A stretch of 39,172 bases of DNA from Oscillospiraceae bacterium (GCA_031255175.1 JAIRTA010000067.1:1-39172), one strand, 5' to 3'. Shown: positions 14,632 through 22,553, counted from the stretch's first letter. Made by a program: numbers and translations. Notes: generated from the sequence alone by a model not told the origin.

Positions 14632-15726
14632 ATGCCGTTTGAAATGGATTTGGGTTCCGACAGTGTGGTATCCATCAAAGTGATCGGAATCGGCGGCGCG
14701 GGCAACAACGTCGTCAACCGCATGATGTCCGCGGGAATGCGTGGTGTGGAGTTTGTGTCCATCAACACGGACCGGCAAGCACTCGGCAACTCAAACGCCA
14801 CACACAAGCTCCAGATCGGCGAGAAACTCACCGGCGGCAAGGGCGCCGGCTCCGATCCGGAGATCGGCCGGAAATCGGCGGAAGAGAACCGGGCCCAGAT
14901 CGCAAAATTGCTGGAAAATACCGACATGGTCTTCATCACGGCCGGCATGGGCGGCGGCACCGGAACCGGGGCCTCCCCCATTGTGGCGGACATCGCCCGC
15001 GAGGCCGGGATCCTGACCGTGGGGGTGGTGACAAAGCCCTTCCACTTCGAGGGCAGCCGCCGTATGGAACAGGCCGAACGCGGCATCGAAGAGCTGCGCG
15101 CCCGCGTGGACTCCCTCGTGGTGATCCCCAACGAGCGCCTCAAGCATGTGACCGAGCAGAAGATCACCTTCTTGAACGCCTTTGAGATCGCGGACGACGT
15201 GCTAAAGCAGGCCGTACAGAGCATCTCCGACCTCATCAAGATCCCCGGTCTCGTCAACCTGGACTTTGCCGACGTGGCCACGATCATGAAAGACGCTGGC
15301 TATGCCCACATGGGCGTGGGCCGCGCGGCCGGCAAGGGCAAGGCGGAGGACGCCTCGCGGATGGCCGTGCAAAGCCCTCTGCTCGAGACCTCCATCAACG
15401 GCGCGAAGGGCGTGCTGATCAACATCACCGGCTCGGCCGACATCGGCCTGGAGGAAGTGGAGATCGCCTGCAATCTGGTGCAGCAAGCGGCGCACCGCGA
15501 CGCCAACATCATCTTCGGCGCGGCCTTCGACGAGACGCTGGAGGATGAGATCCGCGTGACGGTCATCGCCACCGGCTTTGACGAGGCGGCGCCCACGGCC
15601 TCTGAGGCGGGCGGCGGCTTCTACTCCACCCTGCAACAGACCGCCGGCACCGATTCGTCCTCCAAGGGCGTGGACGACGACGACTTCGTAGACGGCGTCC
15701 TCTTCAAGATCTTCAACCGGAAATAA
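14632..15726 (+). CDS. ftsZ: Cell division GTPase FtsZ
   Basis: 364 residues, a little short for the family. It is the tubulin-like GTPase that forms the Z ring. 'GIGGAGNNVVNRM' at the N-terminus, tubulin signature 'GGGTGTGASP' near residue 107, 'NVDFADV'-type T7 loop present as 'NLDFADVATIM'. SD GGGAGGAAG precedes the ATG. The linker after the GTPase body is short and the C-terminal peptide reads DDDFVDGVLFKIFNRK, which departs from the common D-IPxFLR-type tail. ftsA is not adjacent, so the membrane anchor is probably SepF or an unlinked gene (inference). Confidence 0.97.
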   Translation: MPFEMDLGSDSVVSIKVIGIGGAGNNVVNRMMSAGMRGVEFVSINTDRQALGNSNATHKLQIGEKLTGGKGAGSDPEIGRKSAEENRAQIAKLLENTDMVFITAGMGGGTGTGASPIVADIAREAGILTVGVVTKPFHFEGSRRMEQAERGIEELRARVDSLVVIPNERLKHVTEQKITFLNAFEIADDVLKQAVQSISDLIKIPGLVNLDFADVATIMKDAGYAHMGVGRAAGKGKAEDASRMAVQSPLLETSINGAKGVLINITGSADIGLEEVEIACNLVQQAAHRDANIIFGAAFDETLEDEIRVTVIATGFDEAAPTASEAGGGFYSTLQQTAGTDSSSKGVDDDDFVDGVLFKIFNRK

Positions 15727-15860
15727 CCGGCGGAAATAACCGGACGGCGCAAAACGGAATTTTCTTTTTCGTCCAAAGCGGGCCATGCCCGCAGCCGGCA
15801 GGCTTGTTTTCACCGCCGCTTCGCGGCAATCCGGGTATTCAAAAATCGGGCCGGCGGGGC

Positions 15861-15889
15861 TTGACGGCCGCCGTGTCTTTGGCTATAAT
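15861..15889 (+). promoter_or_regulatory. Promoter of tRNA-Ser
   Basis: TTGACG (15861-15866), 17 nt, TATAAT (15884-15889); the tRNA starts 78 nt downstream of the -10. Confidence 0.8.
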
Positions 15890-15967
15890 AAAAAGAGCGC
15901 GCCCGGGGCCGACCTGGCCCCGGCCCGCGCCGGCCGTCCGGCCCAGACAACCGAACGACCGCCATAC

Positions 15968-16059
<92 letters not shown>

Positions 16060-16068
16060 GATTTTTCC

Positions 16069-16126
16069 AAATCCGAACCCCGACACCCGCCGATATGCCG
16101 GTAGGTCAGGGATTCGGATTTGTTTT
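16069..16126 (+). terminator. Terminator after tRNA-Ser
   Basis: AAATCCGAACCCC pairs with GGGATTCGGATTT across a ~27-nt loop and is followed by GTTTTG. The long loop contains a second small stem (CCGCCGATATGCCGG). Confidence 0.65.
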
Positions 16127-16209
16127 GTGGCCAGGGCGAGAGCCACAGCCGCACCGCAACCCCCGGTCCTGTAAGGGCGGATATCATCCGCCGCCTCGTA
16201 TTTCACCCT

Positions 16210-16238
16210 TTGACACAAATGCGCGTGATGCGTATAAT
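16210..16238 (+). promoter_or_regulatory. Perfect-consensus promoter of the DNA glycosylase gene
   Basis: TTGACA (16210-16215), exactly 17 nt, TATAAT (16233-16238): full consensus at both hexamers and spacing. The transcript includes a 9-codon leader ORF before the glycosylase. Confidence 0.85.
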
Positions 16239-16288
16239 GGGTTTGCGAACACGCCGAAACCACAACATCCGATATCGGGGGGGAAAAC

Positions 16289-16318
16289 ATGACGATGAAC
16301 AGACGACGGCACGTGTGA
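16289..16318 (+). CDS. Possible 9-codon leader ORF
   Basis: ATG at 16289 is preceded by a G-run (SD-like GGGGGG) and ends in TGA at 16316-16318, three bases before the glycosylase ATG and in the same frame. The glycosylase ATG itself has no clear SD, so ribosomes could reach it by termination-reinitiation. Peptide is basic (three consecutive Arg). A role is inference only. Confidence 0.35.
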   Translation: MTMNRRRHV

Positions 16319-16321
16319 GAC

Positions 16322-16837
16322 ATGGAATGGATACAACATCCGTTTGCGCCCTTTTGGGAGGGGACGCCCCGCGTGTTGATTTTGGGCACGCTGCCGTCGC
16401 GCGCCTCGCGGGCGGCGGGGTTTTATTATGGGCACCCGCGCAATCGTTTTTGGCCGCTGATGGCCCGGTTGGCCGGCGCGGAGGCGCCGGCGCCGGAAGA
16501 TATTTCGGGCAAGAAGGCCCTGCTGCGTGCGCTCGACGTCGCGCTGTGGGATGTGGCGGCCGGTTGTGAGATTGCGGGTTCGTCGGACGCCAGCATTCGA
16601 AACGTGCGGGCAAACGATCTGGAACCGCTCCTGGCGGCGCGTCCCGCGCTCCGCGTCTGCGCCAATGGTGCAACCGCGGGGCGGCTCTATCGTTTGCACT
16701 GTGAGCCGCGCACGGGCCGGGAGTGCCTTGTTTTGCCCTCCACCAGCCCCGCCAACGCGGCATGGACTCTTCCCCGCCTCGTCGAAGCCTGGCGGGCGGG
16801 GATTGTGGTTGACAATAACAAAAAATTCATTGTTTAA
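16322..16837 (+). CDS. Hypoxanthine/uracil-DNA glycosylase (UDG family 6 type)
   Basis: 171 residues. The N-terminal block 'VLILGTLPSRASRAAGFYYG' followed by HPRNRFWPL matches the hypoxanthine-DNA glycosylase (HDG) branch of the uracil-DNA glycosylase superfamily; the Asn of 'HPRN' is the presumed catalytic residue in that family. The C-terminal motif 'VLPSTSPANA' is the usual second active-site loop. It should excise deaminated adenine (hypoxanthine) from DNA in base excision repair. The last residues (after 'EAWRAGI') differ from what a downstream near-duplicate would encode (see findings). It has its own consensus promoter and ends before a bidirectional terminator. Confidence 0.85.
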   Translation: MEWIQHPFAPFWEGTPRVLILGTLPSRASRAAGFYYGHPRNRFWPLMARLAGAEAPAPEDISGKKALLRALDVALWDVAAGCEIAGSSDASIRNVRANDLEPLLAARPALRVCANGATAGRLYRLHCEPRTGRECLVLPSTSPANAAWTLPRLVEAWRAGIVVDNNKKFIV

Positions 16838-16865
16838 TACAATCGAAACCTGGCGGGCGGGGATT
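16782..16865 (+). repeat. 23-bp direct repeats at the 3' end of the glycosylase gene
   Basis: Segments 16782-16804 and 16843-16865 agree at 22 of 23 bases and are offset by 61 bp. The 38-nt spacer is AT-rich, with the possible stem AACAA/TTGTT. The first copy is coding (…EAWRAGI), the second lies after the stop codon. Confidence 0.65.
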
Positions 16866-16892
16866 TTGGACGGCGGCGGACAATGAAAAACA

Positions 16893-16945
16893 ACCCCGGA
16901 ACCGGCAAACCATGAGGTTCACCGCCGGTTCCGGGGTATTTTACA
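16893..16945. terminator. Bidirectional terminator between glycosylase gene and hydrogenase operon
   Basis: A 14-bp stem, ACCCCGGAACCGGC with GCCGGTTCCGGGGT, is followed by ATTTTA rightward and TTGTTTTTC leftward. It serves both converging units. Confidence 0.85.
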
Positions 16946-16975
16946 GATAAACGGTCACAAAACCGCCGGCCGCTG

Positions 16976-18739
16976 TCAGCCGTTTGTTGACGTGGGGTAC
17001 TTGGGGCGGGCGCGGTAGGTGGTGTGGAGCCATTTGTGGGCGTTGTGGCTGCCCGGCTTGCCGTCCATCACCTCGTCGTAAAGGCGCTTCACCAGCGGGT
17101 TCTCATGGCTTTTGCGCAGCGGCATGTGCTTGTCCTGTTCGTAGATTGTGGCCGCGCGGCGTTCGCGCAGGCTGACGAAGTTGCGGACCACGGCCGGCTG
17201 AATCGGCTGGCCGCCGCCGTTGATGCAGCCGCCGGGGCAGGCCATCATCTCTACGATGTCGTAGGAGGCCTCGCCGGATTTGATCCGGTCCAGCAGCCGG
17301 CGGCAGTTCGACAGCCCCGAGGCGACGGCGGCGCGCACGGTCCGCCCGTTGAGTACAAAGGAGGCCGCTTTGATGCCCTCCATGCCGCGGACTTCCATGA
17401 AGTCCAGGCTTGACAGCGGCTGGCCGGTCACGAGTTCCGTCACCGTCCGCAGCGCCGCCTCCATGACGCCGCCGCTGGCGCCGAAGATGACGCCGGCGCC
17501 GGTGGAGATGCCGAAGGCGGGGTCAAACTCCTCGTCGGGCAGATGCGGGAAGTACATGCCCGTGCGGGAGATCATCCGGGCCAGCTCACGCGTTGTGAGG
17601 GCCACGTCGATGTCGTACAGACCGGGCACCGCCTGCTGGTCCTCCCGGCGGATCTCAAACTTTTTCGCGGTGCAGGGCATGATGCCCACCGTGAAGATGT
17701 CGGCGGGGTCGAGGTTCATCTTTTTGGCGTAGTAGGTCTTCATCATCGCGCCGAACATCTGCTGCGGCGATTTGCAAGTGGAAAGATTTGGAATAAATTC
17801 AGGATAATATTGCTCGCAAAAACGGATCCACCCGGGGCTGCACGAGGTGATGAGCGGCAGATCGTGGCCCGATTCGAGCCGCTTCAAAAATTCGGCGCCC
17901 TCCTCCATGATCGTGAGGTCGGCCGTCACGTCGACGTCAAACACGCCGTCGAAGCCGATGCGCCGGAGCGCCGCCACCATCTTGCCCTGGACATTGCTGC
18001 CGATGTGCATCTTAAAGGCCTCGCCCAGCGTCACGCGGATGGAGGGGGCCACGCCCACAACGACGTGCTTCTTCGGGTCGGCGAGCGCCGCCCAGACGTG
18101 TTCGGTGTCGTCTTTTTCGGTGAGCGCGCCGGTGGGGCAGACCGTGATGCACTGGCCGCAGGAGACGCAGGCGGTCTCGTCCAGGTTGCGGTCGAAAGCG
18201 CAGGAGATATGCGTCTCAAAACCCCGGTCATTGGGGCCGATGACGGCCACGGACTGGGAATTTTTGCAAACGGCCACACAGCGGCGGCAGAGTATGCACT
18301 TGGAGTTGTCGCGCACGAGGTGCAGCGAGGAATCTTCGATCTGCGGGTGCATGTTGTCGGTGTGGAAGCGCACTTCTTGGATCCCAAAATCGCTGGCCAG
18401 CTTTTGCAGCTCACAGTTTTGGTTGCGCAGGCAGGTCAGGCAGTCCATCCGGTGGTTCGAGAGAATGAGCTCCAGCGTGTTCTTCCGGGCCCGGATCACG
18501 GCGCCGGTGTTGGTAAACACCTCCATGCCCTCAGACACCGGGTACACACAGGCGGCGATCAGCGAACGGGCGCCCTTGACTTCCACCACACAGATGCGGC
18601 AGGCGCCAATGGCGTTGATGTTGCGCATGTAGCACAGCGTGGGGATCTCGATGCCCACGAGGCGCGCGGCTTCCAGAATGGTGGCGGTTTTGGGGGCCTC
18701 CACCTCAATGTTGTTGATCTTCAGCTTTACGGTGTCCAT
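16976..18739 (-). CDS. hndD: [FeFe]-hydrogenase catalytic subunit (HndD/HydA type)
   Basis: 587 residues. Domains in order: N-terminal [2Fe-2S] ferredoxin ('TLCYM', 'GACRICVVEV', 'ACVYP'), a His-Cys3 cluster segment ('NHRMDCLTCLRNQNC'), two [4Fe-4S] motifs ('CILCRRCVAVC', 'CVSCGQCITVCP'), the H-cluster domain with L1 'TSCSPGW', L2 'MPCTAKKFE' and L3 'MACPGGCINGGGQP', and the C-terminal small-subunit-like tail ('RKSHENPLVKRLY'). It reduces protons or oxidises H2 in the cytoplasm. Together with HndA, B and C it should form an NAD(P)-linked, probably electron-bifurcating complex. L1 has Ser where CpI has a second Cys. SD GGAAAGGAG precedes the ATG. It is last in the operon. Confidence 0.95.
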   Translation of the reverse strand: MDTVKLKINNIEVEAPKTATILEAARLVGIEIPTLCYMRNINAIGACRICVVEVKGARSLIAACVYPVSEGMEVFTNTGAVIRARKNTLELILSNHRMDCLTCLRNQNCELQKLASDFGIQEVRFHTDNMHPQIEDSSLHLVRDNSKCILCRRCVAVCKNSQSVAVIGPNDRGFETHISCAFDRNLDETACVSCGQCITVCPTGALTEKDDTEHVWAALADPKKHVVVGVAPSIRVTLGEAFKMHIGSNVQGKMVAALRRIGFDGVFDVDVTADLTIMEEGAEFLKRLESGHDLPLITSCSPGWIRFCEQYYPEFIPNLSTCKSPQQMFGAMMKTYYAKKMNLDPADIFTVGIMPCTAKKFEIRREDQQAVPGLYDIDVALTTRELARMISRTGMYFPHLPDEEFDPAFGISTGAGVIFGASGGVMEAALRTVTELVTGQPLSSLDFMEVRGMEGIKAASFVLNGRTVRAAVASGLSNCRRLLDRIKSGEASYDIVEMMACPGGCINGGGQPIQPAVVRNFVSLRERRAATIYEQDKHMPLRKSHENPLVKRLYDEVMDGKPGSHNAHKWLHTTYRARPKYPTSTNG

Positions 18740-18776
18740 GACGGGCGCGCTCCTTTCCTAGCGAATCTCTTTGGGG

Positions 18777-20567
18777 TCACTCCTTGACAATGGCCGAGAA
18801 TTTGCATTTTTCCAGGCAGGCGCCGCACTTGATGCACTTGTCCTGATCGATGACATGGACTTCTTTGACCTTGCCGGAGATGGCGGAAACCGGGCAGACG
18901 CGCGCGCAGGCCGTGCAGCCGCGGCAGTTTTCCAAAATGTTGTATTGCATCAGGGCTTTGCAGACGTGGGCCGGGCATTTGCGGTCGCGCACGTGGGCCT
19001 CGTACTCATGCCGGAAGTGGCGGAGCGTGGAGAGCACGGGGTTGGGGGCCGTCTGGCCCAGACCGCACAGGGAACTGCCCTTGATGTGGTAGCAGAGTTC
19101 TTCCAGCAGGTCGAGGTCCTCCATAGTACCCTGACCGTTGGTTATTTTATCCAATATCTGGTAAAGACGCTTGGTGCCGATGCGGCAGGGGGTGCATTTG
19201 CCGCAGGACTCGTCCACCGTGAAGTCGAGGAAGTATTTCGCGATGTCCACCATGCAGTTGTCCTCGTCCATGATGATCATACCGCCTGAACCCATCATCG
19301 AGCCGATGGCCGTCAGCGTGTCGTATTCGATAGGCGTGTCGATCATCGAGGCGGGGATGCAACCGCCGGACGGGCCGCCGGTCTGCGCGGCCTTGAAGGC
19401 CTTGCCGTTCGGGCAGCCGCCGCCGATCTCCTCCACCACTTCGCGCATTGTGGTGCCCATAGGGATCTCCACAAGACCGGTGTTGACGATCTTGCCGCCC
19501 AGCGCAAACACCTTGGTGCCGGCGGAGCGCTCGGTGCCGATGGCGCGAAACGCCTCGGCGCCGTTGTTTAAGATCCAGGGGATGTTGGCATATGTCTCCA
19601 CGTTGTTGAGGATCGTGGGCTTTCCAAACAGCCCCTTCACGGCCGGGAAGGGCGGGCGCGGCCTCGGTTCGCCGCGGTGCCCCTCAATGGAGGTCATCAG
19701 CGCCGTCTCCTCGCCGCAGACGAAGGCGCCGGCCCCGAGGCGGATCTCCAGGTCGAACGAGAAGTCGCTGCCAAAGATATTCTCGCCCAGCAACCCGTAT
19801 TCCTTGGCCTGGGCAATGGCGATCTTCAGCCGTTCGACGGCAATGGGATACTCAGCGCGCACGTAGATATAGCCCTGGTTCGCGCCGATGCAGTAGCCGG
19901 CGACGGCCATAGCTTCGATGACGCTGTGCGGGTCCCCCTCCAGGATGGAGCGGTCCATAAAGGCGCCCGGGTCGCCCTCGTCGGCGTTGCAGCAGACGTA
20001 TTTTTGGCCCGGCGGCTGCTTAAAGGCAAATTCCCACTTGAGGCCGGTGGGGAAGCCGCCGCCGCCGCGCCCGCGCAGGCCGGAACTTTTGATGGTCTCG
20101 ATGATCTCGGCGGGGGTCCTCTCGGTGAGCGCGTGGCTGAGGGCCTGATACCCGTCGAACGCGATGTACTCGTCGATGACCTCCGGGTTGATCACGCCGC
20201 AGTTGCGCAACGCAATGCGAAGCTGTTTTTTGTAAAAGCCCGTCTCGTTCAAAGATTTGATCTCGTTGCCCTGCACCGTCTCCTGGTACAGCAGACGGCG
20301 TACGACGCGGCCCTTTAAGATGTGCTCCCGGACGATCTCCTCCGCGTCGCTCGGCGTGACGCGGGAGTAGAACGAACCCTCCGGGTAGACGACGACAATG
20401 GGGCCCAGCGCGCACAGGCCGAAGCAGCCGGTCTTGATGACGCGCACCTCCTTCTCGAGGTGGACCGCCCGCAGTTCATCCTCCAGCGAAGCGATGATCT
20501 TCGCGCTGCCCGACGAGCTGCAGCCGGTGCCGGCGCACACCAGAATATGGCTCCTAACAAGTTCCAT
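18777..20567 (-). CDS. hndC: NAD(P)-linked hydrogenase flavoprotein subunit (HndC/HydB, NuoF-like)
   Basis: 596 residues. N-terminal thioredoxin-like [2Fe-2S] domain ('CAGTGCSSSG', 'GCFGLCALGP'), then the NuoF core with the glycine-rich NAD/FMN sites ('GLRGRGGGGFPTGLKWEF', 'NADEGDPGAFMDR', 'GAGAFVCGEETALM'), the [4Fe-4S] site 'ESCGKCTPCRIGTKR', and a C-terminal 2x[4Fe-4S] ferredoxin ('CRGCTACARVCP', 'CIKCGACLEKC'). It carries FMN and exchanges electrons between NAD(P)H and the hydrogenase subunit. SD GGGAGG is 8 nt from the ATG. hndD follows 37 nt downstream. Confidence 0.96.
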   Translation of the reverse strand: MELVRSHILVCAGTGCSSSGSAKIIASLEDELRAVHLEKEVRVIKTGCFGLCALGPIVVVYPEGSFYSRVTPSDAEEIVREHILKGRVVRRLLYQETVQGNEIKSLNETGFYKKQLRIALRNCGVINPEVIDEYIAFDGYQALSHALTERTPAEIIETIKSSGLRGRGGGGFPTGLKWEFAFKQPPGQKYVCCNADEGDPGAFMDRSILEGDPHSVIEAMAVAGYCIGANQGYIYVRAEYPIAVERLKIAIAQAKEYGLLGENIFGSDFSFDLEIRLGAGAFVCGEETALMTSIEGHRGEPRPRPPFPAVKGLFGKPTILNNVETYANIPWILNNGAEAFRAIGTERSAGTKVFALGGKIVNTGLVEIPMGTTMREVVEEIGGGCPNGKAFKAAQTGGPSGGCIPASMIDTPIEYDTLTAIGSMMGSGGMIIMDEDNCMVDIAKYFLDFTVDESCGKCTPCRIGTKRLYQILDKITNGQGTMEDLDLLEELCYHIKGSSLCGLGQTAPNPVLSTLRHFRHEYEAHVRDRKCPAHVCKALMQYNILENCRGCTACARVCPVSAISGKVKEVHVIDQDKCIKCGACLEKCKFSAIVKE

Positions 20568-20660
20568 GGCATATCCCTCCCATGCCGCTTGGCATGATGT
20601 TATCCCCTGTTTGGGGGGAAACCGGCGCGCCTCACCCGCGGCGGGCCGCCGGGGCGGCGC

Positions 20661-21035
20661 TTATTGGTTGGCGCCGATCGTGTACTCCGACTTGACGCGG
20701 CCGTTTACAACGTGCTCCGTGACGATCTGCGAGACCTTTTCCGGCGTCATGTTCACGTACGTGACTTTCTCCTCGCCGGGGACAAAGACCTCGACGATCG
20801 GCTCCAAACGGCACACGCCGATGCAGCCGGTCTGCGTGACGGTCACCCGCTCGGAGAGACCGCGCCGCTGTACTTCCTCAAGGCAAGCCGCCAGCACCGG
20901 GCGGGCGCCGGCCGCGATACCGCAGGTGGCCATCCCCACAACGAGGCGGGTGTTGTTTTCACCGCTGTCCCGGAGCGCCCCCATCTGGGCACGCGCCTTG
21001 TCGCGAATGGCGTTGAGTTCTGCCAAGGTTTTCAA
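20661..21035 (-). CDS. hndB: [2Fe-2S] thioredoxin-like subunit HndB
   Basis: 124 residues from a TTG start at 21035, preceded by AAGGAG 9 nt upstream and giving the family-typical beginning 'MKTLAELNAIRDKAR'. Upstream in-frame codons belong to intergenic repeat sequence. Cysteines in 'GMATCGIAAGARPVL', 'ACLEE' and 'TGCIGVCRLEPI' fit the thioredoxin-like [2Fe-2S] ferredoxin family found between the NuoE- and NuoF-like genes of hydrogenase operons. It ends 'YTIGANQ'. It is separated from the HATPase gene by about 200 nt that contain repeat copy 2. Confidence 0.9.
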   Translation of the reverse strand: MKTLAELNAIRDKARAQMGALRDSGENNTRLVVGMATCGIAAGARPVLAACLEEVQRRGLSERVTVTQTGCIGVCRLEPIVEVFVPGEEKVTYVNMTPEKVSQIVTEHVVNGRVKSEYTIGANQ

Positions 21036-21094
21036 TGCCGACAACTCCTTATATTTTGTGATCTGCCAAACTGTCTGTTCTCGCGGGAAAAACC

Positions 21095-21177
21095 GTGTGA
21101 GAGATGAAAAACTCCCGGTGCGCCATACAATATATAGCATGTGCATACTATATATTGTGGTTTTGAGTGTGAAAACC
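21095..21177. mobile_element. MITE-like palindromic element, copy 2 (inside the hydrogenase operon)
   Basis: The core is a near-perfect inverted repeat: the 15-nt arm 21127-21141 and the arm 21144-21158 pair at 14 of 15 positions around two bases and contain ACAATATATAG and CTATATATTGT. GTGTGA (21095) and the hairpin GGTTTT-GAGTGTG-AAAACC (21159-21177) mark degraded ends. It lies between hndB and the HATPase gene. Confidence 0.55.
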
Positions 21178-21232
21178 GCGATGTTTGTATATGCGGTATT
21201 TGCATAGTCTGGAAGAAGATCAACGCGGCGGC

Positions 21233-21760
21233 TCACCCGGCGAGGTTTTCTTTGAGAAAGGCGGAAAGCCAGGCCAGCACATCCGGGCTGTCGAGCGGCA
21301 CATCCTCCAGCGTGTCCCGCAGGGTGCGGGTGTCCAGCGTGAAGTCGATGCCGCCCGCGCGGTGTGTGTAAAGAAAGTCGACCCGCGGGTGCCCCTGCAC
21401 CAAGGTGACCAGCGTGCCCGGCATATCGCCGACGGGCGGTGTGTCGATGTGCCCGGAGACGAAAACGGCGGTGACGCATGTCCCGACGCCCACGGTGCTC
21501 TCAATGGAAAACCGCCCGCCGGTCTGTTCGGCGGCCATCTTCCAAAAGGGGAGCCCCAGCCCCACGGGGCGGGTGGTGCGGGTGGTGGTGAAAGGGTCCG
21601 CCACGGTGGGCAAGACATCGGGCGGAATGCCGCGGCCGTTGTCCCGAACTGTGACGGTCAGCGCGCCCGCCTCCTCCACGAGAGAGATCTCGACGAGAGA
21701 GGCGTCCGCCGTCAGGCTGTTTTCCGCGATGTCTAAGATATGGAGCGAGAGTTCCTTCAT
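21233..21760 (-). CDS. Orphan HATPase_c-domain protein in the hydrogenase operon
   Basis: 175 residues. The first ~100 are a histidine-kinase-type ATP-binding domain: N box 'LDIAENSLTADA', G1 'DNGRGIPPD', 'DPFTTTR', and G2 'VGLGLPFWKMAAEQTGG'. No phosphoacceptor His domain, sensor or membrane span is present. The C-terminal ~75 residues are not recognised. Such stand-alone ATPases are known in clostridial hydrogenase operons; a role in complex assembly or regulation is only inferred. Its ATG lies 4 nt after the hndA stop and there is no clear SD, so translation is probably coupled. Confidence 0.85.
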   Translation of the reverse strand: MKELSLHILDIAENSLTADASLVEISLVEEAGALTVTVRDNGRGIPPDVLPTVADPFTTTRTTRPVGLGLPFWKMAAEQTGGRFSIESTVGVGTCVTAVFVSGHIDTPPVGDMPGTLVTLVQGHPRVDFLYTHRAGGIDFTLDTRTLRDTLEDVPLDSPDVLAWLSAFLKENLAG

Positions 21761-21764
21761 CGGA

Positions 21765-22259
21765 TCACAGGTACTTGTCTAAAATGGCGTCCACGTCGTC
21801 GGGCACGAGCCGGCCGTAGACGTCGCCGTCCACGACGATGACGGGGGCCAGGCCGCACGCGCCGATGCACCGGGTGGCGTCGACGGAGAACTTGCCGTCC
21901 GGTGTGACGGCGCCGGCCTTGCAGCCCAGCTTACGTTCGATGCGGGCCAGGATCTCCCCCGCGCCCTTGACGTAGCAGGCGGTGCCGAGGCAGACGTTGA
22001 CCTCGATCTGGCCCTTGGGGTTCAGGGAGAACTGCGTATAGAAAGAAGCGATCCCGTAGACTTCGGAGAGCGAGATCCCCAACCCCTCAGCCACTTTGAT
22101 CTGCACTTCCTCCGGCAGATATCCGTAGATCGCCTGCGCCTCCTGCAGCACCGGCATGGTGGCGCCGGACTGCCCCTTGTGGCGCGCGATGACGTCCATC
22201 AGCCGCTGCTCCTGCTCCGCCGTCCCGGTGAAGGGGACAACGGTTTTTGTGTTCGGCAT
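21765..22259 (-). CDS. hndA: NuoE-like [2Fe-2S] subunit HndA
   Basis: 164 residues. A helical N-terminal region ('YGYLPEEVQIKVAEGLGISL', then 'EVYGIASFYTQF') precedes a thioredoxin-fold [2Fe-2S] domain whose four cysteines are in 'NVCLGTACYVKGA' and 'DATRCIGACGLAPV'. It passes electrons within the NAD(P)-linked hydrogenase. It is the first gene of the operon; AAGGAGG lies 7 nt before the ATG. Confidence 0.95.
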   Translation of the reverse strand: MPNTKTVVPFTGTAEQEQRLMDVIARHKGQSGATMPVLQEAQAIYGYLPEEVQIKVAEGLGISLSEVYGIASFYTQFSLNPKGQIEVNVCLGTACYVKGAGEILARIERKLGCKAGAVTPDGKFSVDATRCIGACGLAPVIVVDGDVYGRLVPDDVDAILDKYL

Positions 22260-22370
22260 GAGTAAACCTCCTTGTGTGCGTTCCGCCCAGCCGCCCGCCT
22301 GAAAGGCCCCGCGCGCGGCTTATTGGAAGGATTCGGGAGTTGTTAGACAAATAACGATCTCTATTTGCTA

Positions 22371-22379
22371 ATTATACCA
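22371..22379 (-). promoter_or_regulatory. Extended -10 promoter of the hydrogenase operon
   Basis: Minus-strand TGGTATAAT (22379-22371) fits the extended -10 pattern TGnTATAAT; no good -35 lies 17 nt upstream. The leader to hndA is about 105 nt. Confidence 0.5.
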
Positions 22380-22479
22380 CAAGCCGAAGAACAATGCTAT
22401 AGGCGATCGGAATTTTTTCGAAAAAAATGTGACCAAATGGGCGGGTGGCGCGCGAAAAAACAATGTTTTAACGTTCAAA

Positions 22480-22537
22480 CATTCAAAAACCCGCAAACCC
22501 CGCGGCAGCCGGACGGCGTGCCGCGGGGTTTGCGGGT
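22480..22537 (-). terminator. Terminator of proS
   Basis: A perfect 19-bp stem (ACCCGCAAACCCCGCGGCA with its complement) and an 11-nt loop; read leftward it is followed by TTTTTGAATG. It starts 17 nt past the proS stop codon. Confidence 0.88.
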
Positions 22538-22553
22538 ATCCGGAGATAAATTC

